A DNA stretch of 58,930 nucleotides from Alistipes sp. CAG:435 (GCA_000433355.1 FR893171.1:1-58930), one strand, 5' to 3'. Positions 8,881-17,311 are shown, counted from the first letter of the stretch. A program made the numbers and translations. The notes: generated by a model not told the origin, from the sequence alone.

Positions 8881-10743
8881 TCAGAACTGGAAGTAGATGA
8901 ACGACTGTAGGTCGGCGGTGATGAACTGGCAGATGATGAAGACGGCGAGGACGCAGACGAGGGCCATCAGCGGGAGGGGCATCGAGGCGAACCAGATGCG
9001 GTAGCGGCGCTTGAAGTTCTCGGGGAGCCAATGGATGACCATTCCGATGACGAAGACGAGGATCACACCTATGTGCTGCTGAGCCATTTGCGGGATCAGG
9101 GACAAGTCCCAGTCGCCGCCGATGCGCTCGACCATATTCTTTGCTGTGCTCCACGCTTTCTCGTTCGCCTCGGCAGGGTTCAGGTTGGAGCCGCTTCGGA
9201 AGAAAAGGCGGGTAAAAGTAATGAATATGAACGTCATAGCGACCGCCCAACCTGTCTCAAGCCACGAGAAAGCGGCCTTGAAGCGACAAAGATGGTAGAG
9301 CATCCGCACGGCCGCGCCTATGAATATGATCAATGTCCAGACGAAGAACATATTGAACACCGAAGCCGGCACAGTGATTTTAAGAATATAAAAGGCCACG
9401 CAGACGAGACCTATGACGAGCGTCCTGACATAGACATTGCAGCTCTTCCAGAACCTGTAGATCAGCATTCCTAGGCCGTTCAGACCGCCCCAGATCATAA
9501 AGTTCCAGCTGGCTCCGTGCCACAGGCCGCCAAGGAGCATCGTGTCCATCCTGTTGATGTCCGAGATGAGTTCCTTGCGGTATTTCTGGCAGAAAGTGAT
9601 CAGAAGTGCCAGCACTGCCGCAATGACCAGAACCACTCCGAAAAACCACCAGTTCTTGGCCAAAGCCGAGGCCAGGAAGGCGATGCCGAGGATGATCGCA
9701 TACGAGCCGAATGTGCCATTGCGGTTGCCTCCAAGCGGGATGTAAAGATAGTCCTGAAGCCATTTGGAAAGGGAAATATGCCACCGCTTCCAGAACTCTC
9801 CGGCGTTGCGGGCCTTGTACGGAGAATTGAAGTTCTTCGGCAGATAGAAACCCATCAGCATAGCGACACCGGTGGCGATGTCAGTGTACCCGGAGAAGTC
9901 GGCATAGACCTGAAGCGAGTAGCCGAAGAGAGCCGTAAGGTTCTCGAAACCGGTGTAAAGCAAAGGGTTCTCGAAAACCCTGTCGCAGAAATTCACAGCC
10001 AGATAGTCACTGAGGATCAACTTCTTGGCAAGTCCGTTCAGAATCCAGAAAATCGCGATACCGAACTGTCTGCGGCCAAGGAAGAACGGTTTGTGAAGCT
10101 GAGGGAAAAACTCTTTGGCGCGCACGATCGGGCCGGCCACAAGCTGAGGAAAGAAACTCAAGTAGAAGCCGAAATCCCAGAAGTTCTTGATCGGGCCGAT
10201 TGTCCTGCGTGAAACATCAACCACATAGCTGATCGCCTGGAAGATGAAGAACGAGATTCCGACCGGAAGGAAGATCGAGTCAACGCTGAACGCCTGAGAG
10301 CCTGTCAGTTGGTTACCCACAACCGCAAACCAGTCTCTCACAATGAATTCCGTTCCGAAAAGATTGTTCACGACATCGGTCAGGAAGTAGGCGTACTTGT
10401 AGTAGCAGAGCAGCGACAGATCCACGACAACGCTCAGAACCACAATGGCTTTCCGGCCAAAGTTTCCTTTCACACCGGACAGAGCGAAACCTGCCAGATA
10501 GTTATAGACAATCACGAACCCAAACAGAATCAGGAACAGTCCGCTCGTCTTGTAGTAGAAAAATAGGCTGACAAAGAACAGGAAGGCATTCCGAAGCACG
10601 ACCTTGTTCTTGAAAACGCACAGAAAGGCCAGCACGATGGCGAAGAACGCCCAGAAATAGAACTGGGTGAACAACAACGGGTGAGCCTGATCAAAAGAGA
10701 ACAGGTTCTTGAAAAAGTCAGCGGCAACGTCCCAAAATCCCAT
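8881..10743 (-). CDS. MBOAT-family O-acyltransferase (AlgI/DltB/PatA-like)
   Basis: This 620-aa polytopic membrane protein carries the MBOAT hallmarks FWKRWHISLSKWLQDYLYIP (His322) and GLWHGASWNFMIWG (the invariant His409). Such proteins move acyl groups across the inner membrane onto extracytoplasmic acceptors such as alginate, peptidoglycan or teichoic acids. The ATG at 10743 is chosen because it overlaps the TGA of the upstream SGNH gene (TGATG), which indicates translational coupling; a GTG one codon upstream is the alternative. It is the last gene of a four-gene operon with two SGNH-like proteins and a LysM protein. By analogy with AlgI plus AlgJ/X or PatA plus PatB, those SGNH proteins would be the periplasmic transferases or esterases. 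The acceptor polymer cannot be read from the sequence. Confidence 0.9.
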   Translation of the reverse strand: MGFWDVAADFFKNLFSFDQAHPLLFTQFYFWAFFAIVLAFLCVFKNKVVLRNAFLFFVSLFFYYKTSGLFLILFGFVIVYNYLAGFALSGVKGNFGRKAIVVLSVVVDLSLLCYYKYAYFLTDVVNNLFGTEFIVRDWFAVVGNQLTGSQAFSVDSIFLPVGISFFIFQAISYVVDVSRRTIGPIKNFWDFGFYLSFFPQLVAGPIVRAKEFFPQLHKPFFLGRRQFGIAIFWILNGLAKKLILSDYLAVNFCDRVFENPLLYTGFENLTALFGYSLQVYADFSGYTDIATGVAMLMGFYLPKNFNSPYKARNAGEFWKRWHISLSKWLQDYLYIPLGGNRNGTFGSYAIILGIAFLASALAKNWWFFGVVLVIAAVLALLITFCQKYRKELISDINRMDTMLLGGLWHGASWNFMIWGGLNGLGMLIYRFWKSCNVYVRTLVIGLVCVAFYILKITVPASVFNMFFVWTLIIFIGAAVRMLYHLCRFKAAFSWLETGWAVAMTFIFITFTRLFFRSGSNLNPAEANEKAWSTAKNMVERIGGDWDLSLIPQMAQQHIGVILVFVIGMVIHWLPENFKRRYRIWFASMPLPLMALVCVLAVFIICQFITADLQSFIYFQF

Positions 10744-11987
10744 CACTTACCTTTCTTTAAATGTTCCACATACTTATCCATCAACGCGTTGAACAGCAGG
10801 TCTCCCACCAGTTCATAGCCCTTTTCCGTAAAATGAATCTTGTCCCTCTTGGCGAGGCCGGCCTCTTCCCATTTCCTCATCGAACCGAGTCCCCCCATAA
10901 TGTCAAACAGATTCCAAACGCCTGCGTCACAATCCTTTCCGAGCCTCAAAAAGCTTTGCTCAGCCAACTTGCCGTTAGAATTCACGACATAGCCTTTACG
11001 GCGTATCCTCCTGAAACTATCGTTGTTGGAGACGAACAGCAGAGCGCAGTCGGGATTCACCGAACGAATCTGCGACACAAGCACCTTATAGCGCGCGACA
11101 AAATCATCCACAGAAAAATTCGCGGCGGTCGCATCATTGATCCCGACGGCTAAAATCACCAGATCCGGATTCACCAGCCTCAAATCATTCATCAGATCCG
11201 GGCACTTTGAATATGACCCGAGCGAAGCCCCGTTCACGCCGATTCCCGTCACGGAAATGCCCGGAAAAGGGTTGTCCAGGAATATTCCCGTCAAGGTGAA
11301 CTCGCCTTGTCCCTTGGTCGCGATCTTGACGGAGTCCGCAAACGCGGGAAGGCCGAAAGACCAGCAGGAATCCGCCCGGCACCCTTGCAGCGTGTCACCC
11401 TTAGCCAAAACCACCACCGGAACTCTCTCTCCTGCTGATGAATATCCAAGGACTTTCACTTCGTTGAACCGAAACGTCGGATCCTGCGGTTTCGGATCCC
11501 TGGCCACAGTGGTGACCATAACCGAAGCCTTGTCATCCGACGCGCTCAAGGCTATTCCAGTAAGTCCAAGCCTATGATCCGGCTCCCTTTGGACATTCTT
11601 CGTCACCTTCCAGGACCCTTCGTAACTTGTCGTGAAACTGCTTGGATTGTTCGTGTGGGCGGCGGAGAACGGGAAAACCAGTCCCCTGCCCCCGTCCAAA
11701 GCCGTTCTCAAAGACAGAAGGTCGTTCCGTAACTGCCGCGTCAAAGTCCCGGCCTGCACGTGAGACCCCCCGATGTGCATAATCCTAAGGTTGCCTTTAC
11801 CCAGAAAAAGCACGGAATCCATCTTCTTGAAAAGCCTCTCAAAGGCCGAACTATCCCCCTGAAACCCAATCCGGTTCTTCTCGAAACGCGCGAAATCATA
11901 TTCAGGAACCGCCTTCCGCAGCGACTGCCCCCAAAGGGTCGCCGGAAGCAGCAAAAAGAGCAATGAATATGTCAGGAAACGTCTCAT
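10743..11987 (-). CDS. Secreted SGNH/GDSL hydrolase-like protein
   Basis: This 414-aa protein has a signal peptide (MRRFLTYSLLFLLLPATLWG, then Q). The SGNH blocks are recognisable: block I IGGSHVQAG with the probable nucleophile Ser75, block III AVGINDA (G-x-N-D), and block V DKIHFTEKG giving the Asp382/His385 pair. It should act in the periplasm as an O-acetyl transferase or esterase. Its start overlaps the stop of the preceding gene by four bases (ATGA) and its stop overlaps the MBOAT start. That tight coupling and the family pairing suggest that it works on the same acylated polymer as the MBOAT protein. The other SGNH protein of the operon has a similar block layout and a membrane anchor in place of the signal peptide. 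Confidence 0.85.
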   Translation of the reverse strand: MRRFLTYSLLFLLLPATLWGQSLRKAVPEYDFARFEKNRIGFQGDSSAFERLFKKMDSVLFLGKGNLRIMHIGGSHVQAGTLTRQLRNDLLSLRTALDGGRGLVFPFSAAHTNNPSSFTTSYEGSWKVTKNVQREPDHRLGLTGIALSASDDKASVMVTTVARDPKPQDPTFRFNEVKVLGYSSAGERVPVVVLAKGDTLQGCRADSCWSFGLPAFADSVKIATKGQGEFTLTGIFLDNPFPGISVTGIGVNGASLGSYSKCPDLMNDLRLVNPDLVILAVGINDATAANFSVDDFVARYKVLVSQIRSVNPDCALLFVSNNDSFRRIRRKGYVVNSNGKLAEQSFLRLGKDCDAGVWNLFDIMGGLGSMRKWEEAGLAKRDKIHFTEKGYELVGDLLFNALMDKYVEHLKKGK

Positions 11988-13495
11988 AACTCTGTCTTTG
12001 TCAAGGTGTCAGGCACGGCGGGACGAGGATTGAGACTGTCCCGCAGGTCGCGCAGATATATTCCCACAGCCTCGTCTGAAAGTTCCTGGCGGAGCTTGTA
12101 GAAGTCGTGGTAAAGAATGAAGGACTTGGCGAGCGCGTTTCCGATCTCAAGCGCTCCTTTGTGTGTGAAATGAATATGATCGGGGCCGGCCAGAGCGGGA
12201 TTGTGGCTCACCCACTTCCTCATCGAGCCCGGGCCTCCCATCACGTTGAACGTGTCCCAGTAGGCCACGCCGTTCTTCAGACAGTTAACCTTCAAGGAAT
12301 CATTAAGTTGCGGCAAAAGCGGCCAGGTTATCAGATTCCCGTCCTCGCTCTTGCACATGTCCGCCGGGCCGATGAACATCAGCCGGGCCTGTGGAGCGAC
12401 CTCCTTGAAGTAGTCGAACTGCATCACGATCTTCCTCACGTAAGAGGAAATGGCTTTCTTCGAGGCCATTCCAGGCATCGCGTTTCCGCCGAACTGTAAG
12501 ATTATCAGCCGAGTGTCCGTCTTCGCGAAACTCTCTTTCATCACCTGGCGGTTGATGGACGAGAATATGAATCCGGCGCATCCACGCAAGGCGACATTGT
12601 CAACGGTCACGCCTCCTTTTCCGTCCAGCATTATTCCATAGATCTCAGCATTGCCGGAAAAGCTGATCGTGCCTTTCTCCACATCGCAAGGCAATTCCCA
12701 AGTGACCATCGAGACTTCAGCCTTGGCCGAATCTATGACGGTTTTCCTTACCGGCAACGTGTCGCATTTCAGGGCCATCTCAAAGCCTGCGGAATTCTGC
12801 CCCAGAAGCACGGAAACCTTTGAGATCGACTTGACCAACTCTTGGGAATACCTGTTCTTGGTTCTTGTAAAAGTGAACGTTCCGTTGCCGGAAACGTCAG
12901 TGAACTGTGTCAGAGGCCCGTAGCGCTTGTGCGAGGCCTTCCTTGTCAGCGAGTCCCCCACCATAGCGTAGCGGGTCAGGCTTCCGGAAGCGTTCTGCGA
13001 GAGAGAGACGGTCGGAATCCGTTGGATCATCGGTACCATTCCCGGCCCGGATCCCCCGAAGCGTTCCTGAAGATCCTGTCTCAGCACAGCCGAGATCCTG
13101 TCCATTTCCAATTGGGAATCACCATAGTGCAGAATCCTGACGGTGCGGCCGGAACCTGCCGCCGCGGCCATCTCCACGAACAGCGAGTCGAAGAACGTGT
13201 AGTCATCCTCCGGCAGACATATCCGGTTGGGATTCGAGGTGATGTAGTCATAGTAGTAGCGAAGGGTATCTGTCGAGCCTTCGACCATCTCGTAGCTTTT
13301 CTGCACGGCCAGAAGCACGGAATCCACATTCACGTCCACCGTGCTGTCCTGAAGGTCGGCAAGATAGCCCTGGTAGGACGGGAACCTCAACTTCAAATCT
13401 CCAACCTGAACGCCTTTCGACGGATATACGAACCAGATCGCACAAAGGATCAGGAAAACGGAAAGAAAAAACAAAAGTACCTTATATTGCTTCAT
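11984..13495 (-). CDS. Membrane-anchored SGNH hydrolase-like protein
   Basis: This 503-aa protein has an uncleaved-looking N-terminal anchor (KVLLFFLSVFLILCAIWFVY) and a periplasmic body. SGNH blocks are visible: ILHYGDSQLEMDR with Ser127, ILQFGGNAMPG (G-x-N), and PDHIHFTHKG with the Asp/His pair near residues 439-442. An insertion of about 190 residues between blocks I and III looks like an extra beta domain, perhaps for binding carbohydrate. It is the second gene of the O-acylation operon, 5 bp after the LysM gene, and overlaps the next SGNH gene by ATGA. A role as transferase from the MBOAT protein to the glycan, or as the matching esterase, is inferred from context. Confidence 0.83.
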   Translation of the reverse strand: MKQYKVLLFFLSVFLILCAIWFVYPSKGVQVGDLKLRFPSYQGYLADLQDSTVDVNVDSVLLAVQKSYEMVEGSTDTLRYYYDYITSNPNRICLPEDDYTFFDSLFVEMAAAAGSGRTVRILHYGDSQLEMDRISAVLRQDLQERFGGSGPGMVPMIQRIPTVSLSQNASGSLTRYAMVGDSLTRKASHKRYGPLTQFTDVSGNGTFTFTRTKNRYSQELVKSISKVSVLLGQNSAGFEMALKCDTLPVRKTVIDSAKAEVSMVTWELPCDVEKGTISFSGNAEIYGIMLDGKGGVTVDNVALRGCAGFIFSSINRQVMKESFAKTDTRLIILQFGGNAMPGMASKKAISSYVRKIVMQFDYFKEVAPQARLMFIGPADMCKSEDGNLITWPLLPQLNDSLKVNCLKNGVAYWDTFNVMGGPGSMRKWVSHNPALAGPDHIHFTHKGALEIGNALAKSFILYHDFYKLRQELSDEAVGIYLRDLRDSLNPRPAVPDTLTKTEL

Positions 13496-13500
13496 AATGA

Positions 13501-14373
13501 CTATCTGTAAATCACCAGTTTACGTCCCTCTCGAATCATATCGCTCCTTAGGTTGTTCCATCTCTTCAGGTCAGAGACCTTGACCCGGTATCTTGCCGCG
13601 ATTCCTCCCAGCGTGTCGCCCCGACGGATAGTGTAGGTAATCCTGTCGGTGTTCGCCGCCTGCCTCTTCCGCAGCGAGTCCAGCCGGGCCTTCCTAAGCG
13701 CCGCCTGCTCCTGCAGGAACGCCAGCCTCTCCGCCTTCCTCTTGGCCGCCAGCGACCCTATCCGCTCAAACGCGGCCGGAATATTTTCTGAATATTCCTC
13801 CTCAGCATTTCGTAAACTCCTAAGAATCGGAGCGTTGGCAAACGCCGTGGAATCCATCGCGGCCAGCGCCGTCGGACTTGTGGCATAAGCCACTATCGAC
13901 ATATTCCAGTCGCCATATTCATTGAAAAGTTCCTGCAGGCGGTCGAGTGCTATCACGGTGGAAAGATAATCATCGAAGCGAACATCCGTAGAGTCCAAAT
14001 CACAAGTGCTTCTACCTATCAAATTGCTTGCTACGCCTCGATCCTGTTCCGTCCTCACCACCTCTCTGTCATTCGTCATCAGCACCTCTGCCACATCCCC
14101 GGTTCCTTTATCCGATTCGGTTGCGGTTTTCCGACAAAGTGCTTCCCCCCTGATAGCGTCCAGCGCCGTGAGCGACCATATTCCTTCCCGCCCGTCGTCC
14201 CCCCTTTGATCCGCAAGCGCCAAAGGCAGGAAAAGGATCCGCTCCGGAATATTCCTACGCCCCAGTTCCGTCCGCAGCGAATCGACAAACTCCGGCGTGG
14301 CGCCCCACCCACGGAGTCCGCACCCCGCAAGCAGCGCCATGCCAATGAATATGCATCTGAAAAAACCTCTCAT
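13501..14373 (-). CDS. LysM lipoprotein with a degenerate lytic-transglycosylase domain
   Basis: This 290-aa protein starts with lipobox LLAGC (Cys18). Residues about 25-185 follow the outline of an MltD/GH23 transglycosylase: the spacing from RNIPERILFLPLALADQ, through GIWSLTALDAIRGEAL and DVRFDDYLSTVIALDRL, to YGDWNMSIVAYATSPTAL matches the family order. However, the usual catalytic Glu of the L-P-x-x-E-S motif is replaced (LPLALADQ). A charged helical linker (about 190-240) precedes a single C-terminal LysM domain (ITYTIRRGDTLGGIAARYRV...KLVIYR) that binds peptidoglycan. It is the first gene of the MBOAT/SGNH operon. It is probably a non-catalytic, peptidoglycan-docking member of that system; the degenerate assignment rests on motif spacing by eye. 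Confidence 0.75.
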   Translation of the reverse strand: MRGFFRCIFIGMALLAGCGLRGWGATPEFVDSLRTELGRRNIPERILFLPLALADQRGDDGREGIWSLTALDAIRGEALCRKTATESDKGTGDVAEVLMTNDREVVRTEQDRGVASNLIGRSTCDLDSTDVRFDDYLSTVIALDRLQELFNEYGDWNMSIVAYATSPTALAAMDSTAFANAPILRSLRNAEEEYSENIPAAFERIGSLAAKRKAERLAFLQEQAALRKARLDSLRKRQAANTDRITYTIRRGDTLGGIAARYRVKVSDLKRWNNLRSDMIREGRKLVIYR

Positions 14374-14430
14374 CTGACCGTCTTTCTCTCAACATCCGTT
14401 ACCAGGCATCCGCCCGAAACGAATAAAGTC

Positions 14431-14438
14431 CAAAGATA
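14431..14438 (-). promoter_or_regulatory. Promoter -7 box (TATCTTTG) of the O-acylation operon
   Basis: The plus strand reads CAAAGATA, so the minus strand carries TATCTTTG, a perfect TAnnTTTG match 57 bp upstream of the ATG at 14373. The box almost fully overlaps the left 35-bp direct repeat described next. Confidence 0.7.
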
Positions 14439-14466
14439 CGAATTTTTCGTGCGTAAATTCCCACGT
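14432..14466. repeat. Left 35-bp direct repeat flanking the DinD-RhuM gene
   Basis: This 35-bp segment (starting AAAGATACGAATTTTTC and ending AAATTCCCACGT) recurs at 15909-15943 with 31 of 35 bases identical. The copies flank the DinD-RhuM gene and each carries a promoter -7 box on the minus strand. Confidence 0.8.
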
Positions 14467-14473
14467 GCCGTTT

Positions 14474-15856
14474 CTATTTCTTGTCACCGAACAGCAACTC
14501 AATCTGACGGTCAAAATCGGACATAATTTCACGGTCTTGGATGACACGAAACTTATCATATTCAGTAAGAGCCTTCTCGACGGCTTGTTCGTGTGTAACC
14601 CTGCCGGCATCGGGAAGTATAGGGCGGTCGTTAAGGTTCATATACTTCTGTAAAAGGTCAGACCAGTCCGCCATAGTCATCAAGATATGATCCTCTGCCC
14701 TTTGTTCCGCGATGTCAATGAAAGCATTGCTCAGTCTGTTCAAGGAATCAACTTCCTTTTCACTCAGGTAGTTCTTGGCCACAGTCACATCCGATTTGAC
14801 GACTCTGCCATCGGGAGCATTCTTCCAAGTAGTCAAGCCCATATGAGGGCGTTCCGCATCGGCACGATCATAGATAATCTCTGCCGCAGTCTGCTTAGTG
14901 ACAGCATAGTGCATCATATTCTGCACCATCTTGAAGAACAGACGTGTCTCTTCAGAATCCCTGTCGTAATCGGAACTACATTCACTATAGATGTCTGTTA
15001 TCTTCTGATAGTAACGACGTTCGCTGATGCGGATCTCCCGTATGCGGTCGATCAAGTCATCGAAGTAGTCCGCTCCGAAGACATTTTTCCCCTTAAGTCG
15101 TTCATCATCCAGGACAAAGCCCTTCGTGAGATATTCTTTCAGCACACTCGTAGCCCAGATTCGAAACTGTGTCGCCTCGTAGCTGTTCACCCGATAGCCA
15201 ACCGCAATCACCACGTCAAGGTTGTACATCATCACCTCTCCAGACCATTTGTCCGAAGGTATTCGAATTTTTCTAATCGCGTCGGACAAATGGATCTCTC
15301 CGCTTTGGTTTATCTGGTCAAGATGGTAGTTGATTGTTGGAACAGTCACCCCAAACAATTCCGCCATCCTCTGCTGTGAGAGCCAGAAAGTATTTGTGTC
15401 GAAGATGACCAGCACTTGTACTTTACCTCGTCCTCCCTTGTACATAAGCACGGATGACTCCATACTCCTCACCGCCACATCAGGAGTCATCGTCGAGCTG
15501 AAATACTGCCGCGCCACCTTCACCATCTCCTTCTTCTGGTCGGCGTTCATCACCACAGCCAAACAAGCGGCACGAGAAAGCCGAATGCTTGTCACCTCTC
15601 TGACCGCCCCACTGCCCAGTTCCGCCATCTCGGTAATCTCCACGAAATGCTCTCCCAGATGGTAACCCTTCCGCGAAGACCAAGCCTGCGCCTTGGCAAT
15701 GACACGCTCGAAGTTCCAGTACTTGCCATACCCCATCACCCGTGCCAACTTACGTGAGTTCCACCATTCTCTCCCATCGGCATCCACCTCCCGCAGCTGC
15801 TCGAAAGGCGATTGCAACTCGGGAATATCGTTGGTATTTTGAGTTATATCTGCCAT
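14474..15856 (-). CDS. DinD/Bro-N-like plus RhuM fusion protein
   Basis: This 460-aa protein has two recognisable parts. The N-terminal 120 residues match the DinD/Bro-N type (SPFEQLREVDADGREWWNSR, LARVMGYGKYWNFERVI, GSGAVREVTSIRLSRAACL, NADQKKEMVKVARQYF). From about residue 150 the protein matches the RhuM family (FWLSQQRMAELFGV, YNLDVVIAVGYRVNS, ATQFRIWATSVLKEYL, DERLKGKNVFGADYFDDL, RISERRYYQKITDIY). DinD inhibits RecA filaments in Escherichia coli. RhuM proteins are common on pathogenicity islands but are poorly understood. The start at 15856 is preferred because AGGAAAA lies about 10 bases upstream; an ATG at 15892 is also in frame. The gene is monocistronic and flanked by 35-bp direct repeats, which suggests a mobile or defence-type cassette inserted in front of the LysM operon. 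Confidence 0.87.
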   Translation of the reverse strand: MADITQNTNDIPELQSPFEQLREVDADGREWWNSRKLARVMGYGKYWNFERVIAKAQAWSSRKGYHLGEHFVEITEMAELGSGAVREVTSIRLSRAACLAVVMNADQKKEMVKVARQYFSSTMTPDVAVRSMESSVLMYKGGRGKVQVLVIFDTNTFWLSQQRMAELFGVTVPTINYHLDQINQSGEIHLSDAIRKIRIPSDKWSGEVMMYNLDVVIAVGYRVNSYEATQFRIWATSVLKEYLTKGFVLDDERLKGKNVFGADYFDDLIDRIREIRISERRYYQKITDIYSECSSDYDRDSEETRLFFKMVQNMMHYAVTKQTAAEIIYDRADAERPHMGLTTWKNAPDGRVVKSDVTVAKNYLSEKEVDSLNRLSNAFIDIAEQRAEDHILMTMADWSDLLQKYMNLNDRPILPDAGRVTHEQAVEKALTEYDKFRVIQDREIMSDFDRQIELLFGDKK

Positions 15857-15908
15857 AATTATTTTCCTAATTATCTGCCGCGTACTTAGCATTTATCAAC
15901 AAAAGTTT

Positions 15909-15943
15909 AAAGATACGAATTTTTCTGACGCAAATTCCCACGT
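15909..15943. repeat. Right 35-bp direct repeat flanking the DinD-RhuM gene
   Basis: Second copy of the repeat at 14432-14466 (four mismatches, clustered in the centre). On the minus strand it holds TATCTTTA, one base off the -7 consensus, placed to drive the DinD-RhuM gene. The repeat therefore looks like a duplicated promoter segment created when the cassette arrived. Confidence 0.75.
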
Positions 15944-16017
15944 ACTACGCACTAGACTTTAAAATATCTTCTTTGTGCATGGGACACCTTTATTTGCGCA
16001 CGAAACACGTTTTTTTC

Positions 16018-16025
16018 TATCTTTG
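16018..16025 (+). promoter_or_regulatory. Promoter -7 box (TATCTTTG)
   Basis: A perfect TAnnTTTG match 59 bp upstream of the ATG at 16084. It seems intact although the gene it would serve is broken. Confidence 0.55.
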
Positions 16026-16083
16026 CGGGGCTCCGGTTGGAGAATCACATGATGACATTGAATATTTCTAAAAAAGAAGATAG

Positions 16084-16610
16084 ATGAACGAAAGCAAAAG
16101 GATCGTATTCCTGGATTATGTGCGGGTGTTCGCATGCTTCCTTGGTTACCTCGTGATGGCGCATTATATCCGTGAACACCTTGACTGGAGCACACGTAAG
16201 AAGATGATTGCCGGAGCTGTGCTTATGACCGTCGGGGCGATCGTCACAATCCTTTCGTTCTATGTACAGGCCACTCCGGGAATTGTCATAAGCACTCCGG
16301 TGCTCGAAATCGGGTGGAATTTCTGCACGATCAACGTGGCCTGCCTCACAGCCGGAACGTTCCTGATGTTCTCCTGCATAAAGCGTTCGGAAGCACCGAG
16401 GATCATCACCCGTCTTTCAAAACTGAGCTACGGGATGTACCTGATGCATATTTCTGGCTGCACCTATGGTCAGTGGTGTCCATCCAGACTCTCCAGCTGC
16501 ACACAGCGGCGGCGATTCCGTTCATCGCGGTCTGCACATTCGTCTGCTGCGCCCTGACCTCAGAACTCATCTCCAGGCTTCCGGGCAGCAAATGGATCAT
16601 AGGGGCGTAA
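16084..16610 (+). pseudogene. Remnant of an acyltransferase-3 (OafA/WecH-like) membrane protein
   Basis: The frame opens with NESKRIVFLDYVRVFACF, the usual N-terminus of acyltransferase-3 proteins, but then jumps straight to a late membrane region (LGYLVMAHYIREHLDW, VLEIGWNFCTINVACL, LSKLSYGMYLMHI). About 200 central residues of a normal family member, including the catalytic first loop, are absent. Near 16447-16455 the frame is also broken: the protein expected after LSYGMYLMHI (FWLHLWSVVSIQTLQL) continues in the +1 frame to 16610, as if one T were lost from ATATTTCTGG. The gene therefore carries an internal deletion and a frameshift, and it is probably non-functional even though its promoter remains. 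Confidence 0.8.
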
Positions 16611-16611
16611 A

Positions 16612-16640
16612 GCTTCGATGCTTCGACAAGCTCAGCAACC
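16612..16640. repeat. REP-like palindrome fragment
   Basis: It contains CTTCGACAAGCTCAGCAACC, a half of the REP-like family whose core is GCTGAGCCTGTCGAAGC. The leading GCTTCGATG and the trailing CACAGA are shared with the copy at 17348. Confidence 0.75.
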
Positions 16641-16702
16641 ACAGAGCCTGCACCCAGCAACAGTTCGTGGAAAATAAATACCTGACTGGCAACTACTTAA
16701 AT

Positions 16703-16734
16703 AATCCTGCTCCTCTCATTTGAGGAGCAGGATT
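16703..16734 (-). terminator. Strong hairpin after the small secreted protein
   Basis: AATCCTGCTCCTC and GAGGAGCAGGATT form a perfect 13-bp stem with a 6-nt loop, 46 bp past the stop of the minus-strand gene at 16780. It lies between that gene and the convergent pseudogene and could stop transcription in both directions. Confidence 0.7.
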
Positions 16735-16779
16735 TATCAATATATTCATTTACAAATAGTTGCCCTCCACAAAGATATT

Positions 16780-17283
16780 TCACTTCGCGCGGGTGTACGT
16801 CTCTGTCTCGGAGTCTTTGGCTCCGACCTCCAGAAGCTGGAGCTTATCCGATGTCAATGAGACCACATTGCAGCGTATCGGTCTCTTTGAGTGTTTCTTG
16901 AATTCCGAGACAACACTTTTGCTGAGTACATTCAGGAAGAATTTCGGGAAGCCGTCCGGCTGCTCCAGAATATCTGTCTTGACGGATTTCGCGTCATAGG
17001 TCTGAGACAGGGTTTTATCGGTAAGAGACCATGTGCCACCGCACGAGATCCTGACTTTAAGTATAAGCGGAGCCTGGGCGTTCTTGTCATCGACATACTT
17101 CATTTCCAGAGTCACCACATCCTCAAAGGTGCTGTTTTTCATAAAAGATAGCGTCTCGGATGTCATCATCTCCGAGCCATTCTCGGAACCTTGATGGGTC
17201 TGATTCCATTTTCCGGTAATCTCTTGTGCATAGATGCTGACAGATAACGCCAGGCTTATCAGAGCGATAATTATTCTTTTCAT
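16780..17283 (-). CDS. Small secreted protein, lipocalin-like outline
   Basis: This 167-aa protein has a signal peptide (MKRIIIALISLALSVSIYAQ). The mature part starts EITGKWNQTHQGSENGSE and continues as alternating strands, including VVTLEMKYVDDKNAQAPLIL and GGTWSLTDKTLSQTYDAKSV. The pattern GKWN near the N-terminus, later GTWSL and a beta-rich body recall the lipocalin-like domains of Bacteroidales secreted proteins, but I do not recognise a specific family. A -7 box (TAATTTTG on the minus strand, 17304-17311) lies 21 bp upstream, and a strong hairpin follows, so it is probably transcribed alone. The function is unknown. Confidence 0.75.
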   Translation of the reverse strand: MKRIIIALISLALSVSIYAQEITGKWNQTHQGSENGSEMMTSETLSFMKNSTFEDVVTLEMKYVDDKNAQAPLILKVRISCGGTWSLTDKTLSQTYDAKSVKTDILEQPDGFPKFFLNVLSKSVVSEFKKHSKRPIRCNVVSLTSDKLQLLEVGAKDSETETYTRAK

Positions 17284-17303
17284 GATTCCGCGATTAAACC
17301 TAG

Positions 17304-17311
17304 CAAAATTA
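17304..17311 (-). promoter_or_regulatory. Promoter -7 box (TAATTTTG)
   Basis: The plus strand reads CAAAATTA; the minus strand matches TAnnTTTG, 21 bp upstream of the ATG at 17283. Confidence 0.5.
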
